The position numbers were made by a program, and so were the translations under genes. A stretch of 64,000 nucleotides of DNA from Candidatus Altimarinota bacterium. GTDB lineage: Bacteria > Patescibacteriota > Gracilibacteria > BD1-5 > UBA2023. Where the stretch lies: positions 1 to 64,000 of the forward strand of contig PDRA01000020.1 in NCBI GenBank assembly GCA_002747975.1. The letters run 5' to 3'. The notes under the pieces are model-generated. The model was given only the letters and a program-made list of their open reading frames with translations. It was not told the DNA's origin and made no database searches. Of this stretch, positions 10,141 through 22,487 are shown piece by piece (within the stretch, counting starts at the first letter, position 1; each line of letters starts with the position of its first letter).

Positions 10141-12867
10141 ATGTTTTCACTGATTACAAAAATTTTTGGCGATCCGTCAGACAAATCGATAGAAGAGGAT
10201 TATAGAAATGAGATTACAACCCTCGATCAAGTTCAGGCCAAAACACACGAATTTCAAAGTAAATTCGAAGGACTCGATATTGACGATGACGATGAAAGAA
10301 GACAAATCAAAAAAATCCTTGAAGAAATTAAACATCAGGTTTTTGCTCTCCACAGACGAACGTGTGAACTTATTCATGGAAAAACATTTGACCTGGATTC
10401 TACTACCAAATACGAATGGAATATGGTTCCATATGATGTGCAGCTTCTCGGAGCGCTCGCTCTTCATGATGGAAATATTGCCGAAATGAAAACCTGAGAA
10501 GGAAAAACCCTTGTTGCGACTATTGCTGCCTACCTCAATGCCCTCGTTGGACAGAGTGTACACATCGTAACAGTCAATGATTACCTCGCTCGCCGTGATG
10601 CCAAAGAAATGGGAATAATCTACAATGCCCTCTGACTTGATGTTGGGGTTATTTCTCATGGACAGAGTTTTGAAGAAAAAAAACACTCATACAGCCGAAA
10701 TATCGTCTATGCAACAAATAATGAACTTGGTTTTGATTATCTGCGAGATAATATGGCAGTCAGTAATGAGAATAAAGTCATGGGGAAACTCTGGTATGCT
10801 ATTATCGATGAGGTTGATAGTATCCTTGTTGATGAAGCTCGTACACCACTTATTATTTCTGCTCCATCAGCTGAACCAACCAGTCAATATATGCGGTTTG
10901 CAGCCATTGCTCGTAAGCTCAAAGAAAATACAGACTACAAAATCGATGAAAAACAAAAAACCGCTACTCTCACCGAAGAAGGGATCAATAATCTTGAAAA
11001 AATTATTGGAGTAGACAATATCTATGTTTCTCAACACTACAATGATATTCATCATATTGAAAATGCGCTCAAGGCCTCAACTGTCTACAAAAAAGATATA
11101 GACTATCTAATTCGAAATGATGAAATTCTCATTATTGATGAGCATACAGGTCGAGTCCTCCCAGGACGACGATACTCAGATGGTCTCCACCAAGCGATCG
11201 AAGCAAAAGAAAATGCAACGATTCAAGAAGAATCACGAACACTGGCTTCAGTGACTTTCCAGAATTATTTCCGACTCTACAAAAAACTCTCTGGTATGAC
11301 CGGTACTGCCAAAACAGAAGAAGAAGAATTTTATAAGATATATAATCTTGAGGTGATCTGTGTACCAACAAATCGCCCTATTATACGACAAGATAGAGGT
11401 GATCTCCTCTTTCGCAGTGAAAAAGGAAAATTTCACTATATTGTAAATCTTATCGAGAAACTCTATGAAAAAGGGCAACCGGTTCTCGTTGGTACTGTCA
11501 GTGTCGCCAAAAGTGAATACCTCTCTCACCTGCTCGAGCAAAAAAATATTCCACACAATGTCCTCAATGCAAAGCATGACAGCAAGGAAGCCGAAATTGT
11601 CGGAGCCGCTGGTAAGTACAAATCGATTACTATCGCTACCAATATGGCTGGTCGTGGAACTGATATCAAAATCGATGATCGAGTTCGAAATCTCTCTGGA
11701 AGTGTAGTCATAGAATGAAAAGGAGGGAAACAAGAATACCCACTGGGTTGACTTTTTATTATCGGGACAGAAAAGCACGAAACACGACGAATTGACAACC
11801 AGCTTCGTGGACGATCAGGTCGTCAAGGGGATCCAGGACTTTCGCAGTTTATGATTTCGCCACAAGATGATATTATGCGTATTTTTGGCGGGGATAAATT
11901 GTTTTCTATTTTAGCAAGATTTGAATCTCATCCAGAAAATGATCCGCTTGTAGAGTCAAAAATGCTCACTCGAAACATTGAAACCATTCAAAAACAAGTG
12001 GAAGGAAGAAATTTTGATATTCGTAAGCATATCCTCGAGTATGATGATGTCCTCAATCAGCATCGACTTGCCATCTATGCTCGACGAAATCGTATCCTAA
12101 GTGGAAAAGATATTCACAGTGAAATTCTCGAAATGCTCGAACATCAAATCCAAGCAATGGTATCAAGTCTCTATGACATTCATAATGAAATTGATTCAGA
12201 ATATATAACTGATATTGTCAAAGAAATAAATGACTTTGCAGAAGCTGAAGAAATAGGCAGAGATGACCTTGCGAATATAACATCACAAGAAAAAATGACA
12301 GAGAGAATCAAAACTCTCCTGGCTGGAAAAATTGAGAAACTACGAGACACTGGAAATGAAGAAACATTTGCTGATTTTGAGCGTCAATTGACACTTGCCA
12401 GTATTGATGAAATGTGGATGCAACACATTGATAAAATGGCTCGACTTCGAGAAGAAGTTGCCTTTGAATGATATGCTCAAAAGAATCCACTTGTCGTCTA
12501 CAAAGAACGAGCCTATGAAAGCTTTATCCGCCTTATCAATGATCTTGAATATCGAGTAATCAAAGCACTCCTAACAGCAAAACCATCTGAGGCAATTGAC
12601 AGCGTAGAACTCGAAAGTGCACTCCGAAGCGACTACACTGAAACAGCAGTAGCAACACATGGAAAACCCAAAGAAGCCGAAGATATAAATATTTTCCCAA
12701 ATATGCCGAGAAACTCAAATAGCAGACAAGAAGATGGCACACGAGTCATACGAGTCCAAAATACCAATCAGACTCCAAAAGAAATAGATATGAGCTCAGT
12801 TCCAAAAAATGCTCAGTGTCCATGTGGAAGTGGAAAAAAATTCAAAAATTGTCATGGAAAAGGTTAA
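10141..12867 (+). CDS. secA: Protein translocase ATPase SecA
   Basis: A 908-residue preprotein translocase motor acting at the membrane with SecYEG. The Walker A is KTGEGKTL around residue 119 and its first Gly is a TGA codon. [16 protein letters not shown] is the DEAD-like box with the conserved following segment, [12 protein letters not shown] precedes it, and NMAGRGTDI is motif VI. The C-terminus carries the zinc-binding SEC-C motif [14 protein letters not shown]. Several further TGA codons split this gene under the standard code. lepB follows 22 bp downstream, consistent with an export operon. Confidence 0.98.
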
Positions 12868-12889
12868 TTTTATTTTTTAATATATAGTT

Positions 12890-13711
12890 ATGTCAGGTCA
12901 AAAACCCTATCAAGAAAATCGTGAAATGGAAGAAACTAATTCAGCTTTTATGGATTTTATCAAGTTTCTAAGAGATTTTGTCATTCTCCTTATTATTGTT
13001 ATCTTGATTCGCTATTTTGTGGTCACTCCATTTCGTATTTCCGGTGACTCAATGGAGACAGCCTATCATGATGGAGAATACATTCTCGTAAATCGACTTT
13101 CTTATCTAAATTTTGATACGCATTTTGATAATTTCATAGGGACAGGAAGCTCAAAAAACATGCTTCAGAAATGAGCTGAAATGATCAAAAAAATCCCACT
13201 TCATATTGGTGATCCAGTTCGCTGAGACGTGGTGGTTATCACTCCTCATATTGATACAAGCAAAGAATACTATATCAAACGAGTGATCGGTATGCCAGGA
13301 GATACAATTCGGTTTGAAAATGGAAATGTATCTATCAAAACTACTCAATCACAATCATTTATTGAACTTCGTGAACCATATCTTTCTGCTAATAGCAAAT
13401 GATTTACTTTTCTCCCAACAAGTGTCGGAACACAAAAAGAATTTATCATCCCAGACTGACACTATTGGGTCATGGGAGATAACCGACAAAATTCGGCAGA
13501 CTCTCGAAACTGTTTTCAGCGATGTACTCCATGAAACCAAATGCACCTCGCTCCTCGAAAAGATATTATTGGTCGAGTTCTTCTTGATTTTTGAAATTTT
13601 GATCTCTTCAAGGATGGTGAGTTTCCAAAACTTGGAACCCTCAAATGGGTTCATCATCCACGATTTTTTGATACCCAAAGGAATGCCGAGTATCCTGAGC
13701 TTGAAAAATAA
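12890..13711 (+). CDS. lepB: Signal peptidase I
   Basis: A 273-residue membrane serine protease that removes signal peptides. One N-terminal transmembrane segment (VILLIIVILIRYFVV, ~31-45) precedes box B RISGDSMET with catalytic Ser54. The Lys-containing box YYIKRVIGMPGD carries the general-base Lys. Box E reads GHYWVMGDNRQNSADSR, its leading Gly being TGA. The length is somewhat above the family minimum because of an insert around 13100-13200. It follows secA and ends 3 bp before truB, so the genes are probably co-transcribed. Confidence 0.95.
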
Positions 13712-13714
13712 ACT

Positions 13715-14569
13715 ATGTTTTTTCTTATAAACAAACCAAAGTGAATATCGAGTTTTGACGTGATTCGTTCCCTTCGAAAAAAACTTAACACCAAAAAAAT
13801 GGGACACACTGGTACACTTGATCCGCTGGCAAGTGGACTCCTTTTGATAGCGACCGATACAAGTACCAAGCTCATTCGCGCACTCGAAGGATGTGATAAG
13901 ACGTATATTTTTACAGTGCGCCTTGATGGCACAAGTGAAACCCTCGATCTAGGAAGCACAGTACTTTCAATTGATACCTCAAACTACAAACATATTTCTC
14001 AAGGCACCCTCATCAAAAAACTCGAATCACTTACCGAGCAAGTTCCACCCAAACATAGTGCCCTCCATATCAATGGAGCAAGAGCCTACGAACTGGCGAG
14101 AAAGTGAAAAGATTTTGATATCCCAACCCGAAAAATACATGTCAAAGATGTGAAAATTTTGGACCAAAAAGAATTTGAAATCACAATTCAACTTCGTATT
14201 TCTTCTGGCGGATATATTCGTTCACTTGCTCCTGAGATTGGGACGTTTTTTGGCGTAAATGGTGGATACATTACCCAGCTTCAGCGAACCATTCTCCATC
14301 TTCCATCATGAGATTTACAACTCTCTGAGAGCACAAGTATTGAAAATATGAGTAAAAAGGATTCCATTTCTTACAACACGCTTTTCTCACACTTCGAACA
14401 CGCTCATATTTCCCCTGAGCAAAAACAAATGCTTCTCGAGGGAAAAGATATTACGCTCGAAACAGAGCCCAAAAAACAACGATGAAATATACTTCTCTTT
14501 TGTGATGCATTCGTATCATGGTGTACCTTCGAATGAAAACATTGCACAATAAAAAGAAATTATGTATAA
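13715..14569 (+). CDS. truB: tRNA pseudouridine-55 synthase
   Basis: A 284-residue TruB, which converts U55 of the tRNA T-loop to pseudouridine. The catalytic motif is KMGHTGTLDPLASGLL with the catalytic Asp in GTLDP. Further family motifs are KTYIFTVRLDGTSETLD and, after the insertion of a TGA-Gly, the SGGYIRSLAPEIG segment. It starts 3 bp after lepB with MFFLINKPKGISSFDV, where the Gly of NKPKG is TGA. Its stop overlaps a TATAAT-like sequence. Confidence 0.95.
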
Positions 14570-14639
14570 TATAATTTCTTCACACAAAAATCACACAGTA
14601 TGTCTTGATTTTTTTGAAGTTTTATCTATACTCCCAGTT

Positions 14640-15002
14640 ATGAACATTTTATTTCGTATCATTCTTGGTATTTTTATTTGTTGTATGGGGATTTGTGTAT
14701 CTCTACCACATACAACTTTTGCTCAAACTTCGCCAAAAACAGAAGTAATTGAGAATTATATACTTGAAGCCTATAAACTTCAAGGCGATAAGATAATCAC
14801 AGCTCTGGTAAAAAATCTAGAAAAAATCGAAAATGTTGACAGGATTAAAACCTACAAAAATTTACAAACAACATTTATTCTCAAAAAACAAAGTATTCAA
14901 AGAAATAAAAAGCTCTCAAAGATGACCCAAGATATTCTCTGAAAGTATATTGATTATATTGTCTATAGGCTTGAAAAAGAAAGAAGAAAACTTCTCAAAT
15001 AG
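14640..15002 (+). CDS. Small secreted protein
   Basis: A 120-residue frame after reading through one TGA near 14940. The N-terminus MNILFRIILGIFICCMGICV then HTTFAQT is a signal peptide with a plausible cleavage after A-Q. The mature part is helical, charged and Lys-rich (KNLEKIENVDRIKTYKNLQ) and could form a coiled coil. In-frame ATGs exist upstream (14562) but would bury the signal peptide. No family is recognised. A terminator follows immediately. Confidence 0.7.
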
Positions 15003-15010
15003 TCTTCAAA

Positions 15011-15038
15011 AAACTTCTCAAATTGAGAAGTTTTTTTT
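15011..15038 (+). terminator. Rho-independent terminator
   Basis: AAACTTCTC ... GAGAAGTTT hairpin followed by eight T, 8 bp after the stop of the small secreted protein. Confidence 0.85.
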
Positions 15039-15048
15039 ATAAATGACG

Positions 15049-16596
15049 TTACTTATGGAGAGATTGTAAATATGTAAAAATTCTATCATATAGGGTGTCA
15101 TCGTATAAATCAATTGAATGCTTGCGCAGTAAATCAAGAGGACGAGACGAACCACCAGACGAATAAAATTCGACTATATCTTTTATTTGTATGTTCTTGT
15201 TTTTGTATTCTAGAAATAGTCAAAGTGCAGCAATCGCGCCAAAAATATACGAGTAACAGTAAAATGGCGTATGAAATATATGCGAAATATTTTCCCATTG
15301 AGATGAAGAAAAATAATCTCAAGAAACTGTATTTCAAATCTTTTTCCATAAGTATGAAAAATCATACTTTTCTAAATCTGAGAGTTTATGACCTTCTTTC
15401 TCAAAAAGAGTAATTTGCAATTGATAAAAAATCGATGTATAGAGAGAGTTGATAAAATAATTTTTTGCTTTCTCATCTTGAGAGAGATGACGATCAAAAT
15501 AGAGTATTTCACTCAAGATTGCAGCTGTCTCTGCAAGAACAAAAGGACTGTAATATACAGGTGATTTTTGCTGCTGAGAAAGAGTACCATGAAGTATATG
15601 TCCCATCTCATGAGCAAAAGTAAAAACACTCGAAACATCGCCACAAAAATGCAATGAAACAAAAGCTGGACTCCTGTATCGATAGCTTGAAAAGGCTCAT
15701 GGATACTTATCTGACTTTGGAAGCAAGTCAGCTCTTGATCATACAAAAACATCTTGTAATTGAGCTCCTCAATTAGGAGAAATTTCAGAGACAACATCAA
15801 GATAGGTGTGGATGGTTTCCTGAAGATTATAAGAATTTTGAGTGATTTTTGATGGTGTATATGTCCGTAAAAAATCCTGATACTGTGGAATATAGTATCA
15901 AACTTTCGAAAGAAAAAAATCGACAAAATCATCAGGAAGTTGTTCTTGTCTATTTCGAAGTGCCATTGGGTTATCTCCATAGTTTCCCTGTTTCATTTTG
16001 TCACTCCAGCACAGACAGAGCTTGTGATACAGTGTAGATATTTTTTTGTTTTTCTCTTCCTGCAAAATATCTGAATTATTAATTTCCTGGTACTTCATTT
16101 GTATTTTTTCTATATTCATATTTTTCATACTCTCTGATTTTTCTTTGGTTTCATTTCAAATATGTGGTAAATTCTCAATAATAGATGCAATATCATTTTT
16201 ATAAGGAAGCATCTTCGGATTATGAAGAAGTGATTCGAGTGTTTCCTTTCCTATTTTTTTCCAGGCTTCTTGTATGAAATCAAGTTTCTTTATATATTTT
16301 TCATATTCGGATTGAAGCTTGATATATTTTTTTACTTTGTCCGCATTATGTATATCCTGACTATAGTTATAATAACTAAAATAGAGTGGCTTCTCAAGTA
16401 TACAAATAAGATCCGTATATTCATCATAAAATTCTATAATCTTTTCTGAAGTATGAAAAGTATGAAATATATTTTTATACTTTTTTATAAACTCTCTCAA
16501 CTTCTCCTTTCATAAATTTTGATCTCTTATAAAATCCGGATCATCAAAACCAGAGTAAAAATATTTTTCGAGATTCCATTGGGTCTTATACTTCAT
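15049..16596 (-). CDS. M3 family oligoendopeptidase (PepF-like)
   Basis: A 515-residue zinc metallopeptidase frame interrupted by many TGA-Gly. The catalytic motif is FAHEMGHILHG, with HExxH zinc ligands and catalytic Glu; the downstream Glu ligand lies in FVLAETAAILSE. The C-terminal EFYSSGGSSRPLDLL matches the family substrate-binding end. It starts MKYKTQWNLEKYFYSGFDDP. It is shorter than typical PepF (~600). It presumably degrades oligopeptides in the cytoplasm. It is followed on the same strand (upstream) by the DEDDh exonuclease, with only 3 bp between the genes. Confidence 0.9.
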
Positions 16597-16599
16597 GTG

Positions 16600-17223
16600 C
16601 TATGAAAGAGTATCCAAACGTAAAAACTTCATAAGTACTTCACGAGTTGCCATCACATCTCATCGAGCCGTATGAGCCTCATATCATCGAATCTTGAGTC
16701 TATCTGTAAGTCATCAAGGCTTTGAAAGACTTGTGCTCTCAAAAGTAACTGGTTTTCCAGAATATCGAGCAATAGCATTATGTTCATTTGCAATTGATTT
16801 TGTATCAAGAATATCATTTCCAAGTCGCATAAAAAGCTGAGGATAGCCCGCAAGATAAAATATACTCTGCAAAAATGAAATATCAGCCGTTACATACTGT
16901 CCAACGATAATTGGATTTTGATCAAGAGAAAAATAAGAATCAATAAAAACCTGAAATGCTTCGCAAAATTCTTCATACGATCGTCCCGCTGCAATTCTAT
17001 CAAGTGTAAAACCATTGTATTCAAGAGCATCTGGCTCAATAACGATATCTGCTGGCGGACATAAATCCATAAAAAACTCGCCAATAATATCAAACCGATT
17101 ATCCATTACCAACGCCCCAACTTCAATAACCCCATTTCGAAATGGGTTTAATCCAGTCATCTCTAAATCTACCAGCAAATATGTTCCATTTTTTATTTGA
17201 TTTTTCACAAAAAAAGAATACAT
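16600..17223 (-). CDS. DEDDh 3'-5' exonuclease (RNase T/DnaQ-like)
   Basis: A 207-residue frame. ExoI is LLVDLEMTGLNP (catalytic Asp and Glu), ExoII lies around IIVGQYVTADISFLQ with a conserved Asp, and ExoIII is EAHTARGDVMAT with His and Asp four residues apart, one intervening Gly being TGA. This is the complete DEDDh set. Likely substrates are small RNA or DNA 3' ends; the exact role cannot be told apart among RNase T, oligoribonuclease and proofreading types. It is divergent from rlmE and forms a two-gene unit with the M3 peptidase. Confidence 0.85.
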
Positions 17224-17276
17224 TAAAAGATAATTTCGTGCCTATCATATTCTATTTTTTATTTTTGTCAAAACAT

Positions 17277-17879
17277 ATGCCAAAACCATTTCGCGCCAAC
17301 GATAGTTATTCCCAGAAAGCTCGCCAACTGTGATATCGAGCTCGCAGTGCTTTCAAGCTTTTAGAAATCCAAGAAAAATACAAACTTATAAAGCCAAATA
17401 TGAATGTGCTTGACGTTGGAGCAGCTCCAGGAAGCTTTTTGCAGGTTATTGCAAAGATCATAGGAAGTAAATGAAAGGCTGTTGGAATTGATATTCAGAA
17501 AATCGATCCAAATTTTGGTTTTCCAAATATACACCTTTTACAGGAAGATGTATTTGAATTTGAAAAAATAGAAGCATTTTTTAAAACTCTCGACATAGAC
17601 CAGTTCGACCTGATCACATCTGATATCGCTCCAAAAACAACTGGAATGACCTGAGTCGATCAATACCGATCAGTAGAACTCAATCTTGCTATTCTCGAAC
17701 TGGCAAAAAAATTCCTCAAAAAAGAATCCCATCTCGTGCTCAAAGTATTTGTATGAGAAGATGTTCAAGACCTTATCGCTCCTCTCAAGCAAGAATTTCA
17801 AAAGCTCTCTCGATTCAAACCAAAAGCCTGTCGAGACAGAAGTTTTGAAGAATATTTTATTTGTCAAAAAAAGAAGTAA
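17277..17879 (+). CDS. rlmE: 23S rRNA 2'-O-methyltransferase RlmE/FtsJ-like
   Basis: A 200-residue Rossmann methyltransferase. The SAM motif is MNVLDVGAAPGSFLQV, the catalytic tetrad can be followed as K in ARSAFKL, D in TSDIAPK, K in HLVLKVF, and E in RSFEEYF. Gly residues in IIGSKGKA and MTGVDQY are TGA. It would methylate the ribose of the 23S A-loop U2552 equivalent. Its stop overlaps the start of the ABC ATPase (TAATG), so the two are translationally coupled. Confidence 0.9.
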
Positions 17880-18562
17880 TGAATCCTACAACACCTCACA
17901 TATCAATCAAAAATATATATTTTTGATACAAAAAATCAAAAAAAGATCTTATACAAAATATTTCTCTCGATATTCCTGCTGGCAGCATACTCCAACTTGA
18001 CTGACCATCTGGAAGCGGAAAAACTACTTTTTTAGAGTTAGTATGAGGTATTTTATTACCGAAAAGTTGAGAAATATGTATTTGAAAAACACCAACAAAA
18101 AAACTCAATAAACAAAGATTTTCACTTTTTTGATACGCTTTTGTTGATCCTGATTTTTTTGAAAATATGAGCGTCGAAGATAATATCTTGATGCCATCAA
18201 GAAGTATGAATAAAGATATTGATATGAACTGGTACTCTACACTGATCGAAGACCTATGACTTACACCATACACTGAAAGTAAGCTTTGAAATATTTCTGC
18301 ATGACAACGAGAACGAGTCAACCTCGCAAGAGCCCTCATTCATAAACCAAAAATACTTATTCTCGATGAGCCCTGATCTCATCTTGATGATATCCTAGTA
18401 TGAAAAGTTATACAAATCATACTTGAGTATTCTCAGAAACAAAAATCTACTATTTTTATTTCAAGTCACCGAGATATGACTGATATTCACTTTGATTTTT
18501 TACTTTCTTTTTATGAAAACGATAACCTTTCTATTCAGGCAAATACAAAATCACAAGATTAA
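17879..18562 (+). CDS. ABC transporter ATP-binding protein (FtsE/LolD-like)
   Basis: A 227-residue nucleotide-binding subunit. Walker A is LDGPSGSGKTT and its first Gly is TGA. The signature is NISAGQRERVNLARAL, again with a TGA Gly, and Walker B is ILILDEPGSHLDD. The H-loop His lies in FISSHRDM. It overlaps the following permease gene by 50 bp, so the two form one transporter. The size suits FtsE, LolD or MacB-type ATPases that work with FtsX-like permeases. Substrate unknown; a role in division or envelope processing is inference. Confidence 0.9.
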
Positions 18563-19721
18563 AAGTTTTAGTTTTGTATGTGTTATTATACTTGTTTTAC
18601 TGCTTTGATATGGGATAATCTGGCTTTATCAAAATATCTCATCAGCCGTACAATACTATTCAAATGTGCAGGTTGTCAATCCTCATAGGATAAGCATTGT
18701 ATGAGAATCAAATATCTTTAGTCTGATTACCAAATGAGGGTGAGGACTTTTAGATGAGGACATCAAACATATTGAAAATGATCCAAAACTAGAAAATATT
18801 CAAACATTTACTCTTATTCAGTATCCAGTTACTTGAGATTTTTCAGTATTTTCATTTGGACTTGAAAGCGATATTCCTGTCTTTGCACTCTCTGGAAACA
18901 CGCTTGATTCAAATGGTGTTGGAATCTCAAAAAAAATGCTTGAATACTATAACCTGCAGTTTGCTGGAAGTTCCCCATTATTTCCAAAAATTGATAAAAA
19001 TTTTATTATTGGAAAAGACGTCACAGTCACTATCGGAAAGTCAAAAATATTTAATCTTCAAGGTAAAAAAAGTGCAACACCAATACATACAAAAATTACA
19101 AATATTCATCCTGACTATCCATGATTTTGAATTGTACTTGACAGAGACATTGTCGAACGAAGCATGTCTGAAATAGGGCTTTCTTTGGGAAACCCCTACA
19201 AGATCATCGCTTACGTGAAAAACCTAGATGATATCCCAAAAATTCGAGAGGAATACAAACACTTAAAAGTAAATTTTGATCAGGATATTATACGAGAAAA
19301 TGGGGAAAAACTCACAATTCTCAAACAAGTATTTTTTGTTGCATTTTGTATTATTATTTCCATAGTATGATCTATCATACTTTTCTTACTTGGGAGTTTA
19401 CTTCGAGAAATACGACATATCTATAGACTTATTCATCGACTTGGGATGTCATGATTTCGCACCCACATACTCACACTTGGAGAGCCAATTCTTCTAACTG
19501 CGATTTGATGAATACTTGGATGAATTTGTATTTGGCTTTGTTTTTCATCTTTTTGAGCATTTTTGATGCAAATTCTTCCAGAAAAATGAATACTCTTTCC
19601 CCTGATAACTCCAAATACAGCAGAAATTTGGCTCTATGTAGCTTGCACAATTTCGGTACTTATACTCATACTCCTATACTACAATTGGAACCAGCTGCGC
19701 ATCTTGAAGCATATCAGATAG
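18513..19721 (+). CDS. FtsX-like ABC permease
   Basis: A 402-residue frame starting at an ATG inside the ATPase gene (MKTITFLFRQIQNHKI). An N-terminal membrane span (VCVIILVLLLGYGIIW) is followed by an extracytoplasmic domain of ~230 residues and then three C-terminal spans, the first FFVAFCIIISIVGSIILFLL and another ILLTAIGGILGGICIWL. This FtsX-family layout fits its coupled ATPase partner. It is longer than typical FtsX (~300). Many TGA-Gly lie in loops, including four in one run (TKGGGG at ~18733). Confidence 0.85.
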
Positions 19722-19814
19722 TCTATATTTTTCAAGAAAATATATGAGAAAAATAAAAAAAACCTTCCCTACAAAAATAGTAAGAAAGGAAATAAAAGCA
19801 AAATAATGGTGAGA

Positions 19815-20252
19815 TTATGTTGACTGAAGCTGAGCAATGATATCAGCAATTTGCGGTGAGGAAATATCTCATTCTATCAAAAGAGTACCACGATCTTCTG
19901 GTGTATAAAATCGTGGAAGTTCTGATTGAATCAATTGTTCAATCTGATCGCTGCTCATATCTCGAAAGAGGGATATTTTGATTCCTCCTTTATCATAGAG
20001 CAATTCCTGATACGCAGAAATATTTTTTCCTGTATCTATCGCTTCAGCTTTAACCCAAGAAAATCCAGTTGTATCACCATTCCAATACGCATTTTGCTGA
20101 ATCTCCAAAGGTGGAGTATGAGGCTGTGGGGCAGAAGGTACTTCGTTTGGGAAATATCCTTTTGCTATATAAATACAAGACAATACACCGAGTGAGATAA
20201 TTGCCTGAAACCATTGAGATGCTTTTTTTTGACGATTCTTATTCATATACAT
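19815..20252 (-). CDS. Single-span membrane-anchored hypothetical protein
   Basis: A 145-residue frame (second ATG at 20246 is equally possible). The basic N-terminus NKNRQKKASQWFQ leads to a hydrophobic anchor IISLGVLSCIYIAKG, then a Pro-rich spacer (NEVPSAPQPHTPP) and a soluble domain (ISAYQELLYDKGGIKISLF, EDRGTLLIEGDISSPQ). It ends at TAA after one TGA. No family recognised; the topology suggests an outward-facing domain. The upstream 20253-20480 region is AT-rich with no feature I can name. Confidence 0.6.
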
Positions 20253-20485
20253 ACTATATTTAAAGAATAAAAGATATCTCTTTACAAAAAGAACAGATAT
20301 ATTATAATATAATTTTTATAATTTGTCAATACTTTTACATAAAAAAATATATTTGTCAAATATTCTGGTGGATAAAGATGTATCTTTTAGCAAAAGAATG
20401 CGGAAAAAACGTTTTCTCCTATAGAAGAAAAACATATAAATATATGCTTTTTTCAAGCAAAAACCGATAAAAAGAGGAAATATAA

Positions 20486-20514
20486 TTGGATTTATAGGTA
20501 TTTTTTTGTATACT
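20486..20514 (+). promoter_or_regulatory. cysS promoter
   Basis: TTGGAT at 20486-20491 and TATACT at 20509-20514 with a 17-bp spacer; predicted leader about 18 nt to the ATG at 20539. Confidence 0.65.
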
Positions 20515-20538
20515 TTGAATGTTTATTATTCTACATTT

Positions 20539-22272
20539 ATGGCACTTCATCTCTATAATACACTCTCTCGTCAAATCGAACCATTCAAACCACTGCGACA
20601 AGATGTTGTAAAAATTTACTATTGTGGACCAACTCCCTACAATTTTGCTCATATTGGAAACCTACGAGCCTATCTTTTTGAAGATTTGGTGGTACGAACC
20701 ATGCGATTCTTGGGATACAAGGTGAAAACTGGAATGAATATCACTGATATCGACGATAAAACGATACGCGACAGCCAAAAGTCAGGGGAAAATCTCAAAG
20801 ATTTTACTGAAAAATACAGCAAAGAATTTCTCAAAGATCTTGATGCCCTTCATGTAAGTCGAGCTGACACCATCAAGCCAATCTCACTTCTTATCGAAGA
20901 AATGCAGGTTATTATTCAATGACTTCTTGACAAAGGCTATGCCTATATCGCCGATGATGGAAGCATCTATTATAGAGTCGCAAAATACAAGCCATATGGC
21001 GAACTCGCTCACCTCGATATGAGCGGCATGAAGTCAAATATACGAATTGATAATGATGAATATGAAAAAGATGAGATTGCAGATTTTGCCCTTTGGAAAG
21101 CCTACAATCCAGAAAAAGATGGCGAGAATTTCTGGGAGATAGATTTGAAGGTAAATGATGAAAATTACCAGTTAAAAACTCCAAAAACTGTCATTCCGGA
21201 CTGTGATCTGGAATCTAGTGCAGGACTGTGTGATAATTCTTTTGGAAGAAATCCCGAAACAAGTTCAGGATGACAAAAGGGGACACTAGGATGACAAGAA
21301 AATGAAAGTAAAATTTTGACTCAAAATAGATGAAATTCAAGTGAAAATTGAGCACCGAAATGAGTCGTACAATCTCATACGGCGAGTGAGGAAGCGGAAA
21401 TTTGAACTTGAAGTTCGCTATTTTCAGTCAAAATAAAAGGAAGACCCGGTTGGCATATCGAGTGTAGCGCCTGTAATTATCATATATTTGGTGAGCAGAT
21501 TGATATTCATATGGGTGGTATTGATAATCTTTTCCCTCATCATCAAAATGAAGTAGCACAAACCGAAGCCTTCACAGGAAAACAGTTTTCAAAATACTGG
21601 ATGCACGGCGGACATTTATTGGTTGATAACAAGAAAATGGCAAAAAGTGCAGGCAATTTTTATACGCTTCGTGATATCATCGAGAAAAATGCAGATCTCT
21701 CTCCTGAGCTTGTTTGTCGTGGATTTCGACTGTTGACACTTCAAAATAAATATCGAGATAATTTCAATTTCACTCAAAACCGCCTTGAGGCTGGTATCAA
21801 AACCATTCAAGGATTTGATGAAACCTTCAAAAAAATAACTCGCTACAAAGGATTTGAGACGGCTTGACATACAATTGCACGAGATTTTAGAGATATGCTC
21901 CAATGAGCAATGCAGGATTTTGTCAAGCATCTAGAAAATGATTTTGACAGCAATACAGCGCTCACTGTCATTTTTGAATTCCAAAAAACCATCAATGCTG
22001 GCATGGATGCAAATTCCTATTCTCTGGAAGAAATCGAGGCTATCAAAGATTTTTTTAAAAATATTGATAGTGTGCTGGCTCTTTTTGATTTTTCTCTATT
22101 TGAAGCAGGACAGGAAATCCCAGAAGAAATCCGTGAGCTTGCTGAAAAGCGAGCCGAGGCAAAAAAAGCAAAAGACTGGAATACGGCTGATACAATTCGT
22201 GATACGCTGACTCAAAAATGATGGAAAATGATCGATGAGGCCGGTGGAAAATGGAGTATAGAGAAGATATAG
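20539..22272 (+). CDS. cysS: Cysteinyl-tRNA synthetase with inserted segment
   Basis: A 577-residue class I synthetase, about 100 longer than usual. HIGH-type motif [11 protein letters not shown] at ~residue 38, KMAKSAGN (KMSKS) at ~366, zinc ligands including YYCGPTP, IECSAC and the H/E segment [10 protein letters not shown]. Between ENFWEI (~201) and [12 protein letters not shown] (~300), where the family is continuous, lies an in-frame ~98-residue segment made of low-complexity Gly/Ser/Glu/Gln and a copy of the dispersed palindromic repeat. The frame stays open through it because TGA is Gly. The active-site parts flank it intact. Confidence 0.95.
21184..21275 (+). repeat. Palindromic repeat copies inside cysS
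   Basis: 21184-21229 carries an ATTCCGGA...TCTGGAAT palindrome of the GTCATTCC type and 21249-21275 carries CCCGAAACAAGTTCAGGATG, a copy of the repeat at 117-141. Both lie in the inserted part of cysS and are translated. Confidence 0.75.
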
Positions 22273-22487
22273 AAACCAAAAAAGTGTCCATAAGAGACAT
22301 ACAAGGCCTGAAAAATGATACACATAAAGAAAAAATTAAGTAATTAATATATACTTTCATATACTTGTCAAATGTTTTTTTATAGAAGCGACGCTTTTTC
22401 TTGCTTTTTCGCATTTTTTCGCTACTATAAGGTGGATAAAACACGCATATATTTATCACTTATAATTCTCTATTGATACTTATTTTT

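Noticed and set aside
10495-10497. UGA read as Trp (code 4) or selenocysteine
   Set aside because: The residue needed at these sites is Gly (Walker A, GGGTGGHI), TGG serves Trp, and the number of UGA is far too high for selenocysteine.
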